A stretch of 64,000 bases of DNA from Bradyrhizobium murdochi (GTDB lineage Bacteria > Pseudomonadota > Alphaproteobacteria > Rhizobiales > Xanthobacteraceae). A model generated the notes under the pieces. It did not search any database, had not been told where the DNA came from, and saw only the letters and a list, made by a program, of their open reading frames with translations. Every line of letters starts with the position of its first letter. The first letter of the stretch is position 1. The stretch is taken from the NCBI RefSeq assembly GCF_000472965.1, contig NZ_AXAU01000017.1:94141-158140 (forward strand). The letters run 5' to 3'. Below, in pieces: positions 1 through 8,634 of this stretch. The position numbers and the translations under genes were made by a program.

Positions 1-889
1 GCGCCTGGATCACGCAATCGGTCAGGCCCGCCACTGCCGAGCCGTGGGTGCCGTCGACCTGGAAGGTGACGAGGTCGTCGCGGTAGACCCGCGTCACCCA
101 GCTCATGTTGATATGCGCGATCACGCCACCCTTGAGGCGGAACGTCGCATAGGCGGAATCATCGGCAGTCGCCGTGTACTTCTTGCCCTTTTCGTCGAAA
201 CGTTCGGGGATGTCGGTCGTGCCGAGGCAGGAGATGCTCTCCACATCGCCGAAGAGATTGTCGAGCACGTAGCGCCAGTGGCAGACCATGTCGAGGATGA
301 TGCCGCCGCCGTCCTCGCTGCGGTAATTCCACGACGGCCGCTGCGCTTCCTGCCAGCCGCCTTCAAACACCCAATAGCCGAACTCGCCGCGCACCGACAG
401 CATGCGGCCGAAGAAGCCGGAATCGCGCAGGAAGGCGAGCTTCTTCAAGCCCGGCAGGAACAGCTTGTCCTGCACCGTGCCGTGCTTGATGCCCCTGGCC
501 TTGGCGAGCTTCAGCACCTGGACCGCCTCCTCCAGGTTGGTCGCGATCGGCTTTTCGCAATAGACGTGCTTGCCCGCCTCGATCGCCTTGGTCAGCAGCG
601 AGGGGCGCGCCTGCGTGGTCGCGGCGTCGAAGAAGATGGTGTCGTCCTTCGCGGCCAGCGCATTGTCGAGATCGGTCGACCAGCGCTCCACATTGAAGCG
701 CTTCGCAAGACGCTCGACCTTGTCCGCATCGCGACCGATCAGGATCGGGTCCGGCAGCATGCGGTCGCCGTTCGACAGCAGCACGCCGCCCTGGTCGCGG
801 ATCGCGATGATGGAGCGGACCAAATGCTGGTTGAGTCCCATCCGGCCGGTCACGCCGTTCATGATCAGGCCGAGGCGTTTGGTCGTCAT
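1..889 (-). CDS. Gfo/Idh/MocA family NAD(P)-dependent oxidoreductase, 3' end cut by window
   Basis: About 296 residues are visible and no stop is reached, so the C-terminus lies outside the left edge. The N-terminus is a Rossmann-type segment (starting MTTKRLGLIMNGVTGRMG), followed near residue 115 by the family's YCEKPIAT motif, whose lysine normally sits by the nicotinamide and substrate. The second half (RPSWNYRSEDGGG, then DMVCHWRYVLDN) fits the alpha/beta C-terminal domain with its usual active-site histidine. These enzymes oxidise or reduce sugars, inositols and related polyols; the substrate cannot be told here. The start codon overlaps the stop of the upstream enolase-superfamily gene as ATGA, so the two are almost certainly translated together as the end of the ABC transporter operon. 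Confidence 0.88.
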   Translation of the reverse strand, partial: MTTKRLGLIMNGVTGRMGLNQHLVRSIIAIRDQGGVLLSNGDRMLPDPILIGRDADKVERLAKRFNVERWSTDLDNALAAKDDTIFFDAATTQARPSLLTKAIEAGKHVYCEKPIATNLEEAVQVLKLAKARGIKHGTVQDKLFLPGLKKLAFLRDSGFFGRMLSVRGEFGYWVFEGGWQEAQRPSWNYRSEDGGGIILDMVCHWRYVLDNLFGDVESISCLGTTDIPERFDEKGKKYTATADDSAYATFRLKGGVIAHINMSWVTRVYRDDLVTFQVDGTHGSAVAGLTDCVIQA

Positions 890-2289
890 ACTACTTTCTC
901 CAAAGGAATTCTGGGCGAGGGCTGCGCGAGCGGCGACATCGCGGACCAGTCCGGATGCGTGGCCGTGGCGAAGCCAGGTGTGGTCAGCGATCCCGTCAGG
1001 AGGTCGCCGTCATGGATCGCGAGACGAATCTTATTGCCGTCGCGGGCGTAGAGATCGGGATGGCCCGCGAGAAACGCCTGCGCTTCCGCGGCAGGCGTGT
1101 CGCCAAAACCGTCCACATAATGGTGGCCGTTGCGCTCGGCATGGGTGACGCCGATCAGTGCACCGAGCGCGAGGTCCTGCTGCACGGCAAGGCCCGCCTG
1201 GCAGGTCAGGTCCTCGCCGGCGATGAAGCATTTCTCGCCGGCGGCATTCCATTTGGCCGCGCGCGTGGCGTTGATGACGGACTTATAGATGCCCTTGCAG
1301 GATTTCGAGGAGATGCCGCGATAGCCGAGCGCCCGCGCCACCGGGAAGGCGTCGTAGGAATCGTCCGCCTCGTCGATGATGAAATCGCACCGCGTGAGTG
1401 CGCCGAGCGGCGATTGGCGCGTGATGTCGCGTGGCATCGGCTGCTCGATATAGAGGAGCTTTTGCGCGATCGGCCGCAGCGCGGCATCGCGGTCGAGTTG
1501 CTCGACAAGCGCATTCAATGCAGTGAGGTCGGCGTACTGTTCATTGGCGTCGAGCGTGACGCGGTAATCGTACGACAGCGTCGCCAGTTCATTGCCGATC
1601 CGGATCAGCCGATCGGCATCATGCGCGGGGTCGCCGTTTAGCTTGAGCTTGAAGTAGCGCGCGCCGGCGTTTTCTCTGAAGTCGGCAACGCCGCCCTCGC
1701 CTTCGACCTTGTCGTCCATGCCGACCGTATGCCGGATCGCGACGCGCTCCAGCCGTTTTCGGCCTGCGAAAAAGCGCGACACGTCATCATCGCCGAGATC
1801 GCGCGAAAGGCGTGCATCCACGCCTGCGATGTTGTCGGCCATGCCGTCGAAGAAGCTGGTTCCCGTGCAACGCAGCAGCGCGTCGAGAACCGCCTTGTCG
1901 ATCTCGGCCGGCCCGTAGGCTGCCGCCAGCGGCGGAATGTCTTCTCGCGCGCAGACGTCGATCTGCGCGCCGATGCAGGCCGCATGCAGGCCGAACGCAG
2001 TCTCGAAGCCGGAATGCGCCAGATAGATGCCTCGTGCGATCAGAAGCGAGCGCCGCAGCTCTTCGACTGTCTGCTCTGGCGCGAGATGCGGCCGCTTGTC
2101 GAACCATTTTGGCACCAAGAACTCGGCGCAGGCGCCGACAGCCCTGCCCTTGCCTTCGACTTCGATCTCGACGCGCACAAACGCCTGCGGGGTCGCGTTG
2201 ATGACGACCGCGCCGAATCGGAACGGCCGGACGAAGGTGACCGGACGTTCGAAAAAGGAGATGTCTCGTACGGCCAAGCGTAACGGCAT
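886..2289 (-). CDS. Enolase-superfamily enzyme (mandelate racemase/muconate lactonizing type)
   Basis: The protein has 467 residues. The C-terminal barrel shows the superfamily's catalytic set in order: Lys214-x-Lys216 (FKLKLNGD), metal ligands Asp247 (LDANEQ), Glu282 (IEQP) and Asp306 (IIDEADDS), then Lys329 on the opposite face (SSKSCKG). Two opposed lysines are the pattern of muconate lactonizing enzymes and dipeptide epimerases rather than of glucarate or mandelate enzymes. The N-terminal capping domain is long and unfamiliar, so substrate specificity is open. Position between an ABC ATPase gene (11 bp gap) and a coupled Gfo/Idh/MocA gene suggests that the imported compound is epimerised, dehydrated or lactonised here and then oxidised. 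Family assignment is firm; reaction is inferred. Confidence 0.82.
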   Translation of the reverse strand: MPLRLAVRDISFFERPVTFVRPFRFGAVVINATPQAFVRVEIEVEGKGRAVGACAEFLVPKWFDKRPHLAPEQTVEELRRSLLIARGIYLAHSGFETAFGLHAACIGAQIDVCAREDIPPLAAAYGPAEIDKAVLDALLRCTGTSFFDGMADNIAGVDARLSRDLGDDDVSRFFAGRKRLERVAIRHTVGMDDKVEGEGGVADFRENAGARYFKLKLNGDPAHDADRLIRIGNELATLSYDYRVTLDANEQYADLTALNALVEQLDRDAALRPIAQKLLYIEQPMPRDITRQSPLGALTRCDFIIDEADDSYDAFPVARALGYRGISSKSCKGIYKSVINATRAAKWNAAGEKCFIAGEDLTCQAGLAVQQDLALGALIGVTHAERNGHHYVDGFGDTPAAEAQAFLAGHPDLYARDGNKIRLAIHDGDLLTGSLTTPGFATATHPDWSAMSPLAQPSPRIPLEKVV

Positions 2290-2300
2290 CGAGCCAGCTT

Positions 2301-3149
2301 TCAGTCCAGCGCGCTTTGCGTGAAAAAGTGCTTGCGGATCCGCTGCACCAGTTCGGTGAAGGCGGGATCGGCCATCGCGTCGAGCGAGCGCGGGCGCGGC
2401 AGCGGCACGTCGTAGATCGCGGCGATCGCGCCGGGCCGTTCGGTCATGACAAGCACGCGATCGGCCAGGAACACAGCTTCCGGAATCGAGTGCGTGATCA
2501 GCAGCACGGTTTTGCCGGTCTCGCGCTGGATGCGCATCAGCTCGACATTCATCTTCTCGCGCGTCATGGCATCGAGCGCGCCGAACGGCTCGTCCATCAG
2601 CATGATCTTAGGATCATGCACCAGCGCCCGGCAGATCGAAGCGCGTTGCTGCATGCCGCCCGACAATTGCCACGGCAGCTTCTTCTCGAACCCTTCGAGG
2701 CCGACCAGCTTCAACAGCGCTTTCGCCCGCGGCAGATACTCGTCGCGCGGCAATTTCTTCATGTCGATCGGCAACATCACGTTGGAGAGGATGTTGCGCC
2801 AGGGCAGCAGCAGCGCGTTCTGGAACACGATGCCGACATTGCCGTGCGGCTTTGTAACCTGCTCGCCTTCGACCAGAATCTCCCCCGTCGACGGCGCGAG
2901 CAGCCCGGAAATCATCTTCAACAGCGTGGACTTGCCGCAGCCGGACGGGCCGACGACGACAAAGAACTCGCCCTCGTTGATGTGGAAATCCAGCGGCCGC
3001 AGCGACGGCACGTCGCCGTCCCGCGAACGATAGGTTTTTGAGACGCCGGATAGCGTGATCCCGGACGCCGCGCCGCCGGCGCGATCCGATACCAGGCGCA
3101 GATGTGCGGCTGGTTGGTCGATCTCGGTTGGTTTGGTCGCAGGATTCAT
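2301..3149 (-). CDS. ABC transporter ATP-binding protein, NitT/TauT (SsuB/TauB-like) family
   Basis: A 282-residue cytoplasmic ATPase. Walker A (GPSGCGKSTLL), a signature loop with Met (LSGGMQQR), Walker B (IMLMDEPFGALDAMT) and the switch histidine (LLITHSIPEA) are all present. The SGGMQQR and EPFGALD forms are typical of nitrate, sulfonate, taurine and pyrimidine importers. It powers the permease encoded at 4394-5221, fed by the binding protein at 3340-4338. A stretch of 190 bp holding a dispersed repeat separates it from the binding-protein gene, so transcription probably reads through the repeat. The ATG start has no strong ribosome site close by. Confidence 0.93.
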   Translation of the reverse strand: MNPATKPTEIDQPAAHLRLVSDRAGGAASGITLSGVSKTYRSRDGDVPSLRPLDFHINEGEFFVVVGPSGCGKSTLLKMISGLLAPSTGEILVEGEQVTKPHGNVGIVFQNALLLPWRNILSNVMLPIDMKKLPRDEYLPRAKALLKLVGLEGFEKKLPWQLSGGMQQRASICRALVHDPKIMLMDEPFGALDAMTREKMNVELMRIQRETGKTVLLITHSIPEAVFLADRVLVMTERPGAIAAIYDVPLPRPRSLDAMADPAFTELVQRIRKHFFTQSALD

Positions 3150-3194
3150 AAAGTTGAGTCCATCTAGAGAAGTCCTTTCCGCACCAGCTCGGGC

Positions 3195-3313
3195 TTCATC
3201 CTTCGAGACGGCGCTTCGCGCCTCCTCAGGATGAGGTTTGAGGCCCGAGGATGCGGTGCGAGACCCTCATGGTGAGGAGCGCGGCAACGCCGCGCGTCTC
3301 GAACCACGAGGCC
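3195..3313. repeat. Dispersed palindromic repeat, family A, copy 1
   Basis: Intergenic inverted-repeat element inside an operon. It carries the words CATCCTTCGAGACGGCGC, CCTCAGGATGAGG, CCTCATGGTGAGGAG and CGTCTCGAACCA. The same words recur, partly in inverted order, at 24939-25074 and 28089-28190. It can fold into a long hairpin when transcribed. It separates the binding-protein gene from the ATPase gene and could attenuate or stabilise parts of the mRNA. Confidence 0.8.
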
Positions 3314-3339
3314 TCAATTGCCCGATCGCACGCGTCGGC

Positions 3340-4338
3340 TCACGAACCGCCCTGCGGCAGGTAGTCGTTGGTATAAAACGCCTTCGGATTGTCCTTGGCC
3401 TTGGCATCCAACCCGCCATATTCGACCATCAGATTGACCGTGTCGGTCATGTTTTGGTCGGTCACCTGGAACGGCCGCTTGTTCTTGGTTTCAGCCGTAC
3501 GGTAGAGCGGGATCGTCAGCTCAAAACCCTTCGTCAGCGTCTCGATCTTGCCGCCCTTCGGGTTGTCATCGAGGATCGACTGCGCCGCCCCCTTCGGATC
3601 TTTCTCGGCGGCTTCGACCGCTTTGGTCGTCGCCGACATGAAGCGCTTGACGAGATCGGCATTGGCCTTGACGAAATCGGTGTTGGCGACGACGCCCGAG
3701 CAGACCATGTTGATGCCGTAGTCGGCGAACTTGATCGCGTTGACGTCCTTACCCGTCGCGTCCTTGATCTTCATCGACTGGTCCATGACATAGCCGAGCA
3801 ACAGATCAGCCTGGCCGTTGATGACGGCGTTGAGCTTGGTCTGGCCGTCGCCGGCCACCGTCTGGAAGTCGCTTTCCTTCAGGCCGGTCTTCTTCAAAAA
3901 CAGCGGCCAGATCTGCGTCATCGAGTCCGCAGGCGTGATCGCCACCGTCTTGCCCTTGATGTCCTCGGGCTTCGTGATGTTCTTTTCGACAAAGCCCATC
4001 GCCGACATCGGGCTGGTCTGCAGCAGCACGCCGGTGGCCACGATCGGCGCACCCTTCACAGCCGCGCGCATCATGGTGGGCACGTCGACATAGCCGAAAT
4101 TGGCAGTCTTGGCCGCAACGGCCTGCGTGGTCGCCGCCGAGCCGCGCCCTTCCTGTATCTCGAGATCGATGCCTTCGGCGGCATAAATGCCCTTGGCCTT
4201 GCCGTAATAGAACGGCGCGTGCTCGCCATAGACGTACCAATTCAGCATCAGCACGACCTTGTCGGCGGCCGATGCCGGAAGCACCGAAAGCGCGGTCCAG
4301 ATCAGGGCGGCGGAGATCGCCGTTATCACGCGTATCAT
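3340..4338 (-). CDS. ABC transporter substrate-binding protein, NMT1/THI5-like (SsuA/ThiY fold)
   Basis: This periplasmic binding protein has about 332 residues. A Sec signal peptide (hydrophobic stretch ending LPASAAD) is followed by LNWYVYGEHAPFYYGKAKG, the hallmark opening of THI5/NMT1-type proteins that bind thiamine pyrimidine precursors and other small aromatic or heterocyclic ligands. GRGSAATTQAVAAKTANFGY is the usual anion or ring-binding loop of the family. The ATG at 4338 is preferred over the one 6 bp upstream because GGAGG then lies at normal spacing. It is in an operon with the permease (upstream) and the ATPase (downstream). The ligand is unknown; the linked enolase-superfamily and Gfo/Idh/MocA enzymes argue for a carbon source rather than a vitamin. 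Confidence 0.9.
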   Translation of the reverse strand: MIRVITAISAALIWTALSVLPASAADKVVLMLNWYVYGEHAPFYYGKAKGIYAAEGIDLEIQEGRGSAATTQAVAAKTANFGYVDVPTMMRAAVKGAPIVATGVLLQTSPMSAMGFVEKNITKPEDIKGKTVAITPADSMTQIWPLFLKKTGLKESDFQTVAGDGQTKLNAVINGQADLLLGYVMDQSMKIKDATGKDVNAIKFADYGINMVCSGVVANTDFVKANADLVKRFMSATTKAVEAAEKDPKGAAQSILDDNPKGGKIETLTKGFELTIPLYRTAETKNKRPFQVTDQNMTDTVNLMVEYGGLDAKAKDNPKAFYTNDYLPQGGS

Positions 4339-4393
4339 GGTCATCCTCCCGTTTGGTGATGCAGCCCTTGGATAGGCCGCCTGTTAGTTTGGC

Positions 4394-5221
4394 TTAGGAA
4401 GCAAAAACAATGTCCTCGCGCTGGCTGACATGCCAGGGAATCACGAAGCGTTCGATCCGATCGACGATCCAGAACAGGACGACGCCGAGCAGCGCCAGGA
4501 TCACCAGCGCCGCAAACATCGTCGGCAGGTCGAAGGTGCCGATCGAGCGCTGCATCACGTAGCCGATGCCGGAATTGGAGCCGACGAACTCGCCGACGAC
4601 GGCACCGACGACGGCAAGCGTCACCGAGACTTTCAGGCCGGAGAAGATCGCCGGCATCGCATGCGGCAGGTTGACGGCGCGAAACACCTGGAAGCGGCTG
4701 CCCTGCATCGCGCGGGCGAGATCGACCATGTCGGGATCGACCGATTTGAAACCCTGCACGGCGGAGACCACCACCGGGAAAAACCCGAGCAGAAACGCCG
4801 AGATCACCTTCGGGATGATGCCGAAGCCAAACCACACCACGAACAGCGGCGCGATCGCAATCTTCGGCACCGATTGGGAGAACACCAGCAGCGGATAGAC
4901 ATAGCTCTCCACCGTCTTCGATCCTGCGATCAGCATGGCGACGGGAATGCCGAACACGGCCGACAACAGGAAGCCGCATATGGTGGCGTAAGTGGTGGGC
5001 CAAGCCTGCCGCAGCAGTTCCGGCCAATCCGTCCGCAGCACCGCCACGACATCGCCCGGCGCCGGGATCTGGTAGGCCGGAATCTGGAACAGGCGAATGG
5101 TGACGTCCCACATCACCACGATGAACAGCAGAAACAAAAATGGCCGCACCCACGCCGCGTTCAGCGCTTTCGACACGCCACTCTCGCGCTTCAGCTCGGC
5201 CACGTTCCGCTCCCTGGTCAT
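4394..5221 (-). CDS. ABC transporter permease, NitT/TauT (SsuC-like) family
   Basis: A 275-residue inner-membrane protein with about six hydrophobic segments, starting with FLFLLFIVVMWDVTI near residue 30. The cytoplasmic EAA-type loop in the last third (DLARAMQGSRFQVFRAVNLPHAMP) is the coupling helix that docks on the ATPase. It is the first gene of a minus-strand operon: permease, binding protein, ATPase, enolase-superfamily enzyme, oxidoreductase. The gene begins about 240 bp from the TetR gene, a gap that contains a dispersed repeat and the probable operon promoter. Confidence 0.92.
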   Translation of the reverse strand: MTRERNVAELKRESGVSKALNAAWVRPFLFLLFIVVMWDVTIRLFQIPAYQIPAPGDVVAVLRTDWPELLRQAWPTTYATICGFLLSAVFGIPVAMLIAGSKTVESYVYPLLVFSQSVPKIAIAPLFVVWFGFGIIPKVISAFLLGFFPVVVSAVQGFKSVDPDMVDLARAMQGSRFQVFRAVNLPHAMPAIFSGLKVSVTLAVVGAVVGEFVGSNSGIGYVMQRSIGTFDLPTMFAALVILALLGVVLFWIVDRIERFVIPWHVSQREDIVFAS

Positions 5222-5306
5222 CGTCTTATGGGCGGGGGAAATTAACCCGTTGGATAAATACTGGCAAGCAGGTTTTTATGCGGCAATTTGGACTATCGCC
5301 GTCGTC

Positions 5307-5459
5307 CCGCGAACGTACCCTGGCGTATGAACCCCAGAACGCCGTCGCCCCTGCGAACGCAGCCACACAGGCGTCTGTTTTGCGAACGCTGGGGCCGCCG
5401 TCCCGGGCACGACAGTCAAGATCGGTGGTTATGGGTTCCTGCGTTCGCAGGAACGACGG
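5307..5459. repeat. Dispersed palindromic repeat, family B, degenerate copy
   Basis: The right end carries GGTTATGGGTTCCTGCG followed by TTCGCAGGAACGACGG, matching the arms of cleaner copies at 12782-12906 and 23302-23427. The left end (CCGTCGTCCCGCGAACG) is diverged. It lies between the TetR gene and the ABC operon and probably just follows the TetR stop codon. Confidence 0.65.
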
Positions 5460-6206
5460 TTAGACCGGCTGATGCGCCGGCGGCCGCACGCCAGATGTCG
5501 CAGGCTTGCCGAAATCCGCGGTCGATTTCCCCGTCAGCGCCGCCAGCACCAGCGCCACCATATGCGCCAGACGCTCGTCCCTCGCCTCCTTCTTCAGGAG
5601 GTCGCGGCCGAAGATCACGGAAAGCGTCGCGCTGTTGGAGAGATAGAAGAAGCACAGCGCGGCGATCGAGATATAGAGCTGGACGGGATCGACGGCGACG
5701 CGGAAATCGCCGCTTTCGACGCCGCGCGTCACCACGGTGCGGATCATCTCGACGAACGGCGAGTGCATCGACTTGACCTTGGTTGAGCGCTTCAGATGGC
5801 GCGCCTTTGCAAGGTTCTCGGTATTGAGCAGCGCCAAAAACTCCGGGTTGCGGAGGAAATAATTCCAGGTGAAATCGATCAGCCGTTCGATCGCCTCGGG
5901 CGGATCGAGGTGTTCGAGATCGAGCCCACGCTCCTCGGAACGGATCTTCTCATAGGCGCCTTCCAGCACCGCGAGGTAGAGGTCTTCCTTGTTGCCGACG
6001 TGGTAGTACAGCATGCGCTTGTTGGCGCCGGCGTTGGCCGCGATGCGATCGACGCGCGCGCCGGCCAGGCCATGGGCGGCGAATTCCTGCTTGGCGGCCT
6101 CGAGAATGCGAAGCCGCATCCCCTCGGGGTCGCGCTGCCATTTCTGAACGCGTTTTGCCTTTGCCAAATCAATCGCCCGTTGGTCGCGTCGGGCAAGCTG
6201 TAGCAT
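5460..6206 (-). CDS. TetR family transcriptional regulator
   Basis: About 248 residues from the ATG at 6206; an in-frame extension to 6314 encodes cysteine- and arginine-rich sequence unlike the family and crosses a hairpin, so it is rejected. The N-terminal helix-turn-helix is clear: ILEAAKQEFAAHGLAGARVD, then a recognition region ANAGANKRMLYYHVGNKEDLY. The C-terminal ligand domain is helical and not assigned. It reads in the same direction as the adjacent ABC transporter operon and is the obvious candidate to regulate it, responding to the imported compound or its metabolite. Confidence 0.9.
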   Translation of the reverse strand: MLQLARRDQRAIDLAKAKRVQKWQRDPEGMRLRILEAAKQEFAAHGLAGARVDRIAANAGANKRMLYYHVGNKEDLYLAVLEGAYEKIRSEERGLDLEHLDPPEAIERLIDFTWNYFLRNPEFLALLNTENLAKARHLKRSTKVKSMHSPFVEMIRTVVTRGVESGDFRVAVDPVQLYISIAALCFFYLSNSATLSVIFGRDLLKKEARDERLAHMVALVLAALTGKSTADFGKPATSGVRPPAHQPV

Positions 6207-6225
6207 GCAGGGAAGCGTTTGAGAA

Positions 6226-6267
6226 TGAAGCTTGTTCACCCTCCCCCTCCAAGTAGGGTAAGCTTCA
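6226..6267 (-). terminator. Hairpin after the VOC gene, possible terminator or miniature repeat
   Basis: TGAAGCTT (6226-6233) and AAGCTTCA (6260-6267) form perfect arms around an inner pair ACCCT/AGGGT. The right arm contains the VOC gene's TGA stop. There is no run of T, so termination is uncertain. The inner part resembles the ends of the repeat at 20130-20335. Confidence 0.45.
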
Positions 6268-7137
6268 GTCGGGCTTCCCCGCCGAAGGCTGCACCAGCAG
6301 CGTGGGCACACCACATGTGCCGCTCCGTACCGTCATCACCTGCGTTCCGGGCTTGCGGCCGGTGCGGACTTCCGAGACGTCGACGCCGGCCTGGACAAGC
6401 CGCGCGCGGGTGGCGTCGATGTCGGTGACGCGCCAGCACAGGCCACGAAGCCTGTCTTGAAGTTTGTCCTGAAATTTGTCCCGCGACGTATCCGTCTCCT
6501 TGCCCGGCCGGTGCGTGACCTCGACGATGAGGTCGCCGCAGCGGAAGAACATCAGCCGGCCCCAATCGGGGTGCGAGCGGTCGAGCGCCATGTCGAGGCC
6601 GAGCCGCGCACCGTAGAGCGCTGCGGCCCGTTCCGGGTCCGACGTCGAGACCACGACGTGGTCCAGCGCCGTGATCGAGCCGGGCGTTGTTCTAACCGAC
6701 AGCGGGCGCTCCTTGTCACGCTCGAGGAAAAACATGCGGACGCCGCGCGTGGCATCTGTTGCCGCGCGTGTGCGCTTCCACGACAGCACAGCGCCCGAGA
6801 TCGCGTCGCGGCTTTCGACGTCGGCGATCACGTCCGGCTTCAGCGTCAGCCGGTCGAGTCTGCGATGCATTTTGGTGATGTCGCTGGTTCGGAAGCAGAT
6901 GCTTGCGAGCCCCTCGCCTTGCGCGGCAAGCACGCTGCGAATCCGGTCGGCGTTGGCGCCGTCGCCGCTCGGCGCCATCAATTCCAGCGTGGTGTTGTCG
7001 AGCGTGAACAGCACGCGGTCGGCGCCGTCCCCGCTGTTCTGCCAGGCCGGTGCGCGGGCAAACAAGGTCTGGTATGCGGCGGAGGCTGCGTTGATGTCGC
7101 CGGTGAGAACGACGACGTGATCGAGGCCGGTGATCAC
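6265..7137 (-). CDS. VOC (glyoxalase/bleomycin-resistance/dioxygenase) superfamily protein, two tandem domains
   Basis: About 290 residues from a GTG start at 7137 that overlaps the TGA stop of the dehydrogenase gene (GTGA). Two VOC modules are visible. The first opens ITGLDHVVVLTGDINAASAA, the second ITALDHVVVSTSDPERAAALY near residue 145. Both start with the histidine that usually supplies a metal ligand; later glutamate ligands are plausible at TLELMAP and LIVEVTH. Intragenic duplication of this fold is common in glyoxalases and extradiol dioxygenases, but the sequence does not point to a reaction. The overlap implies translational coupling to glutamate dehydrogenase, an unusual partner. 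Confidence 0.85.
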   Translation of the reverse strand: MITGLDHVVVLTGDINAASAAYQTLFARAPAWQNSGDGADRVLFTLDNTTLELMAPSGDGANADRIRSVLAAQGEGLASICFRTSDITKMHRRLDRLTLKPDVIADVESRDAISGAVLSWKRTRAATDATRGVRMFFLERDKERPLSVRTTPGSITALDHVVVSTSDPERAAALYGARLGLDMALDRSHPDWGRLMFFRCGDLIVEVTHRPGKETDTSRDKFQDKLQDRLRGLCWRVTDIDATRARLVQAGVDVSEVRTGRKPGTQVMTVRSGTCGVPTLLVQPSAGKPD

Positions 7138-8396
7138 GGAAAAAGTCCCCGGACGTTTTTGGCGGCGCGCACCTTCTCGACGCCGATCGCCATCGCCGCC
7201 GTGCGGTGCGGGATCTTGTCGGCTTTGGCCCGCTGCAGCATCTGGTCGAAGGCGCGATCGAGGATCGCGTAATCGCGCCGCGTCACTTCTTCTTCCTCCC
7301 AGAATAATTGCTGCAGGTCCTGCACCCACTCGAAGTAGCTGACGACCACGCCGCCGGAATTGCAGAGAATGTCGGGGATCAGGAACACTTCGCCCTGGCG
7401 CATTTCCAGCACCAGATCGGCTTCCGGCGTGGTCGGACCGTTGGCGCCCTCGGCCAGCACGCGGCACTTCAGGTTCTCGGCGACCCTGGCATCGATCACC
7501 CGCTCCATCGCCGCAGGCACCAGCACATCGCAGGGCAGCGTGAGGATTTGCTCGGGATCGAAAGTCAGCTCGTTGGAGAACCCGGCGATACTTCCATGCG
7601 CGCCCGCATGTCGCATCAATGCCGGAATATCCAGTCCCTTTGGATCATGCAGCGCGCCGGTGTGATCGCTGACCGCTATGATCTTCAGGCCATATTGTTG
7701 TAGTTCCAGCGCGGCATAGGAGCCGACATTGCCAAAGCCCTGGATCACGGCGGTCGCGCTGCCCGGATTGATCGATAGCTCCTTGAGCACCCGCTTGGCG
7801 AGATAGGCCACGCCGCGCCCGGTTGCTTCGCGCCGGCCGAGCGTACCGCCGGATGAGACCGGCTTGCCGGTCACGATCTCGGTCACGGTTTGGCCCTGGT
7901 ACATCGAATAGGTGTCCATGAACCAGGCCATCACCTGCTCGTTGGTGCCCATGTCCGGCGCCATCACGTCGGTATGCGGACCAACGAACGGGATCATCTC
8001 CTGCATGTAACGCCGCGACAGCCCTTCCAACTCGCGCTTGGAAATGGTGGAGAGGTCGACATTGACGCCGCCCTTGGCACCGCCATAGGGCAAACCGACA
8101 AGGGCACACTTCCAGCTCATCCAGATCGCGAGCGCCGCGACCTCGCCGATGTCGACAGAGGGTGCAAACCGCGTGCCGCCTTTGGTCGGACCGAGGGTGA
8201 GATGGTGCTGGACACGATAGCCTTCGAATACTGCGACCGTGCCGTCGTCGCGGTGGATCGGGCAAGAGACAGTAACCGCCCGCTTCGGCATCAGGATGCG
8301 GCCGCGCTCATCCATCGGGATTTCCAGATGGTTGGCTATGACGCCAAACTGATTAACGGCCATGTCGAACACGGGACCGGAATAAACCGTCATCAT
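7134..8396 (-). CDS. Glu/Leu/Phe/Val dehydrogenase (glutamate dehydrogenase type)
   Basis: About 420 residues. It catalyses reversible oxidative deamination of glutamate, or of a related amino acid, to the 2-oxo acid. Substrate-binding motifs GPTKGGTRF and PYGGAKGGV (catalytic lysine) lie at about residues 70-105. The NAD(P)-binding motif GFGNVGS follows in the Rossmann half, and the C-terminal part matches the family's normal length. A GTG at 8405 is in frame, but GTGGAGAAA then serves as ribosome site for ATG codons at 8396 or 8393. The gene is divergent from the PfkB kinase gene across roughly 240 bp and is coupled downstream to the VOC gene. Confidence 0.93.
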   Translation of the reverse strand: MMTVYSGPVFDMAVNQFGVIANHLEIPMDERGRILMPKRAVTVSCPIHRDDGTVAVFEGYRVQHHLTLGPTKGGTRFAPSVDIGEVAALAIWMSWKCALVGLPYGGAKGGVNVDLSTISKRELEGLSRRYMQEMIPFVGPHTDVMAPDMGTNEQVMAWFMDTYSMYQGQTVTEIVTGKPVSSGGTLGRREATGRGVAYLAKRVLKELSINPGSATAVIQGFGNVGSYAALELQQYGLKIIAVSDHTGALHDPKGLDIPALMRHAGAHGSIAGFSNELTFDPEQILTLPCDVLVPAAMERVIDARVAENLKCRVLAEGANGPTTPEADLVLEMRQGEVFLIPDILCNSGGVVVSYFEWVQDLQQLFWEEEEVTRRDYAILDRAFDQMLQRAKADKIPHRTAAMAIGVEKVRAAKNVRGLFP

Positions 8397-8634
8397 TTTC
8401 TCCACTTTTGTCGCGCTGCTGGGGAAACCCGGGCAGCCGTCAGCCGTTATACGACGGTATGCCCAAGCCCCCCTTAAGGACGGTCGCAGTCTCCTCTATA
8501 CTCCGATCTCAAGCAGCAAAGACGGCACGGTTGCGAATAATTTCAGCGAATGCATCCGATAACCAGTGCTAATGTGTGTGCGCCGCGCTGGGAGCATCTT
8601 CGCCCAACACTCTGCAGGATATGACGGAAAACGC

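Noticed and set aside
3238..4359. Open frame of 373 codons on the plus strand opposite the binding-protein gene
   Set aside because: It runs through a repeat element and is antisense to a clear NMT1-like protein; composition is arginine/histidine-rich with no motif.
7138..7467. Upstream extension of the VOC frame
   Set aside because: It is an out-of-frame reading of the glutamate dehydrogenase end; the GTG at 7137 gives the canonical VOC opening.
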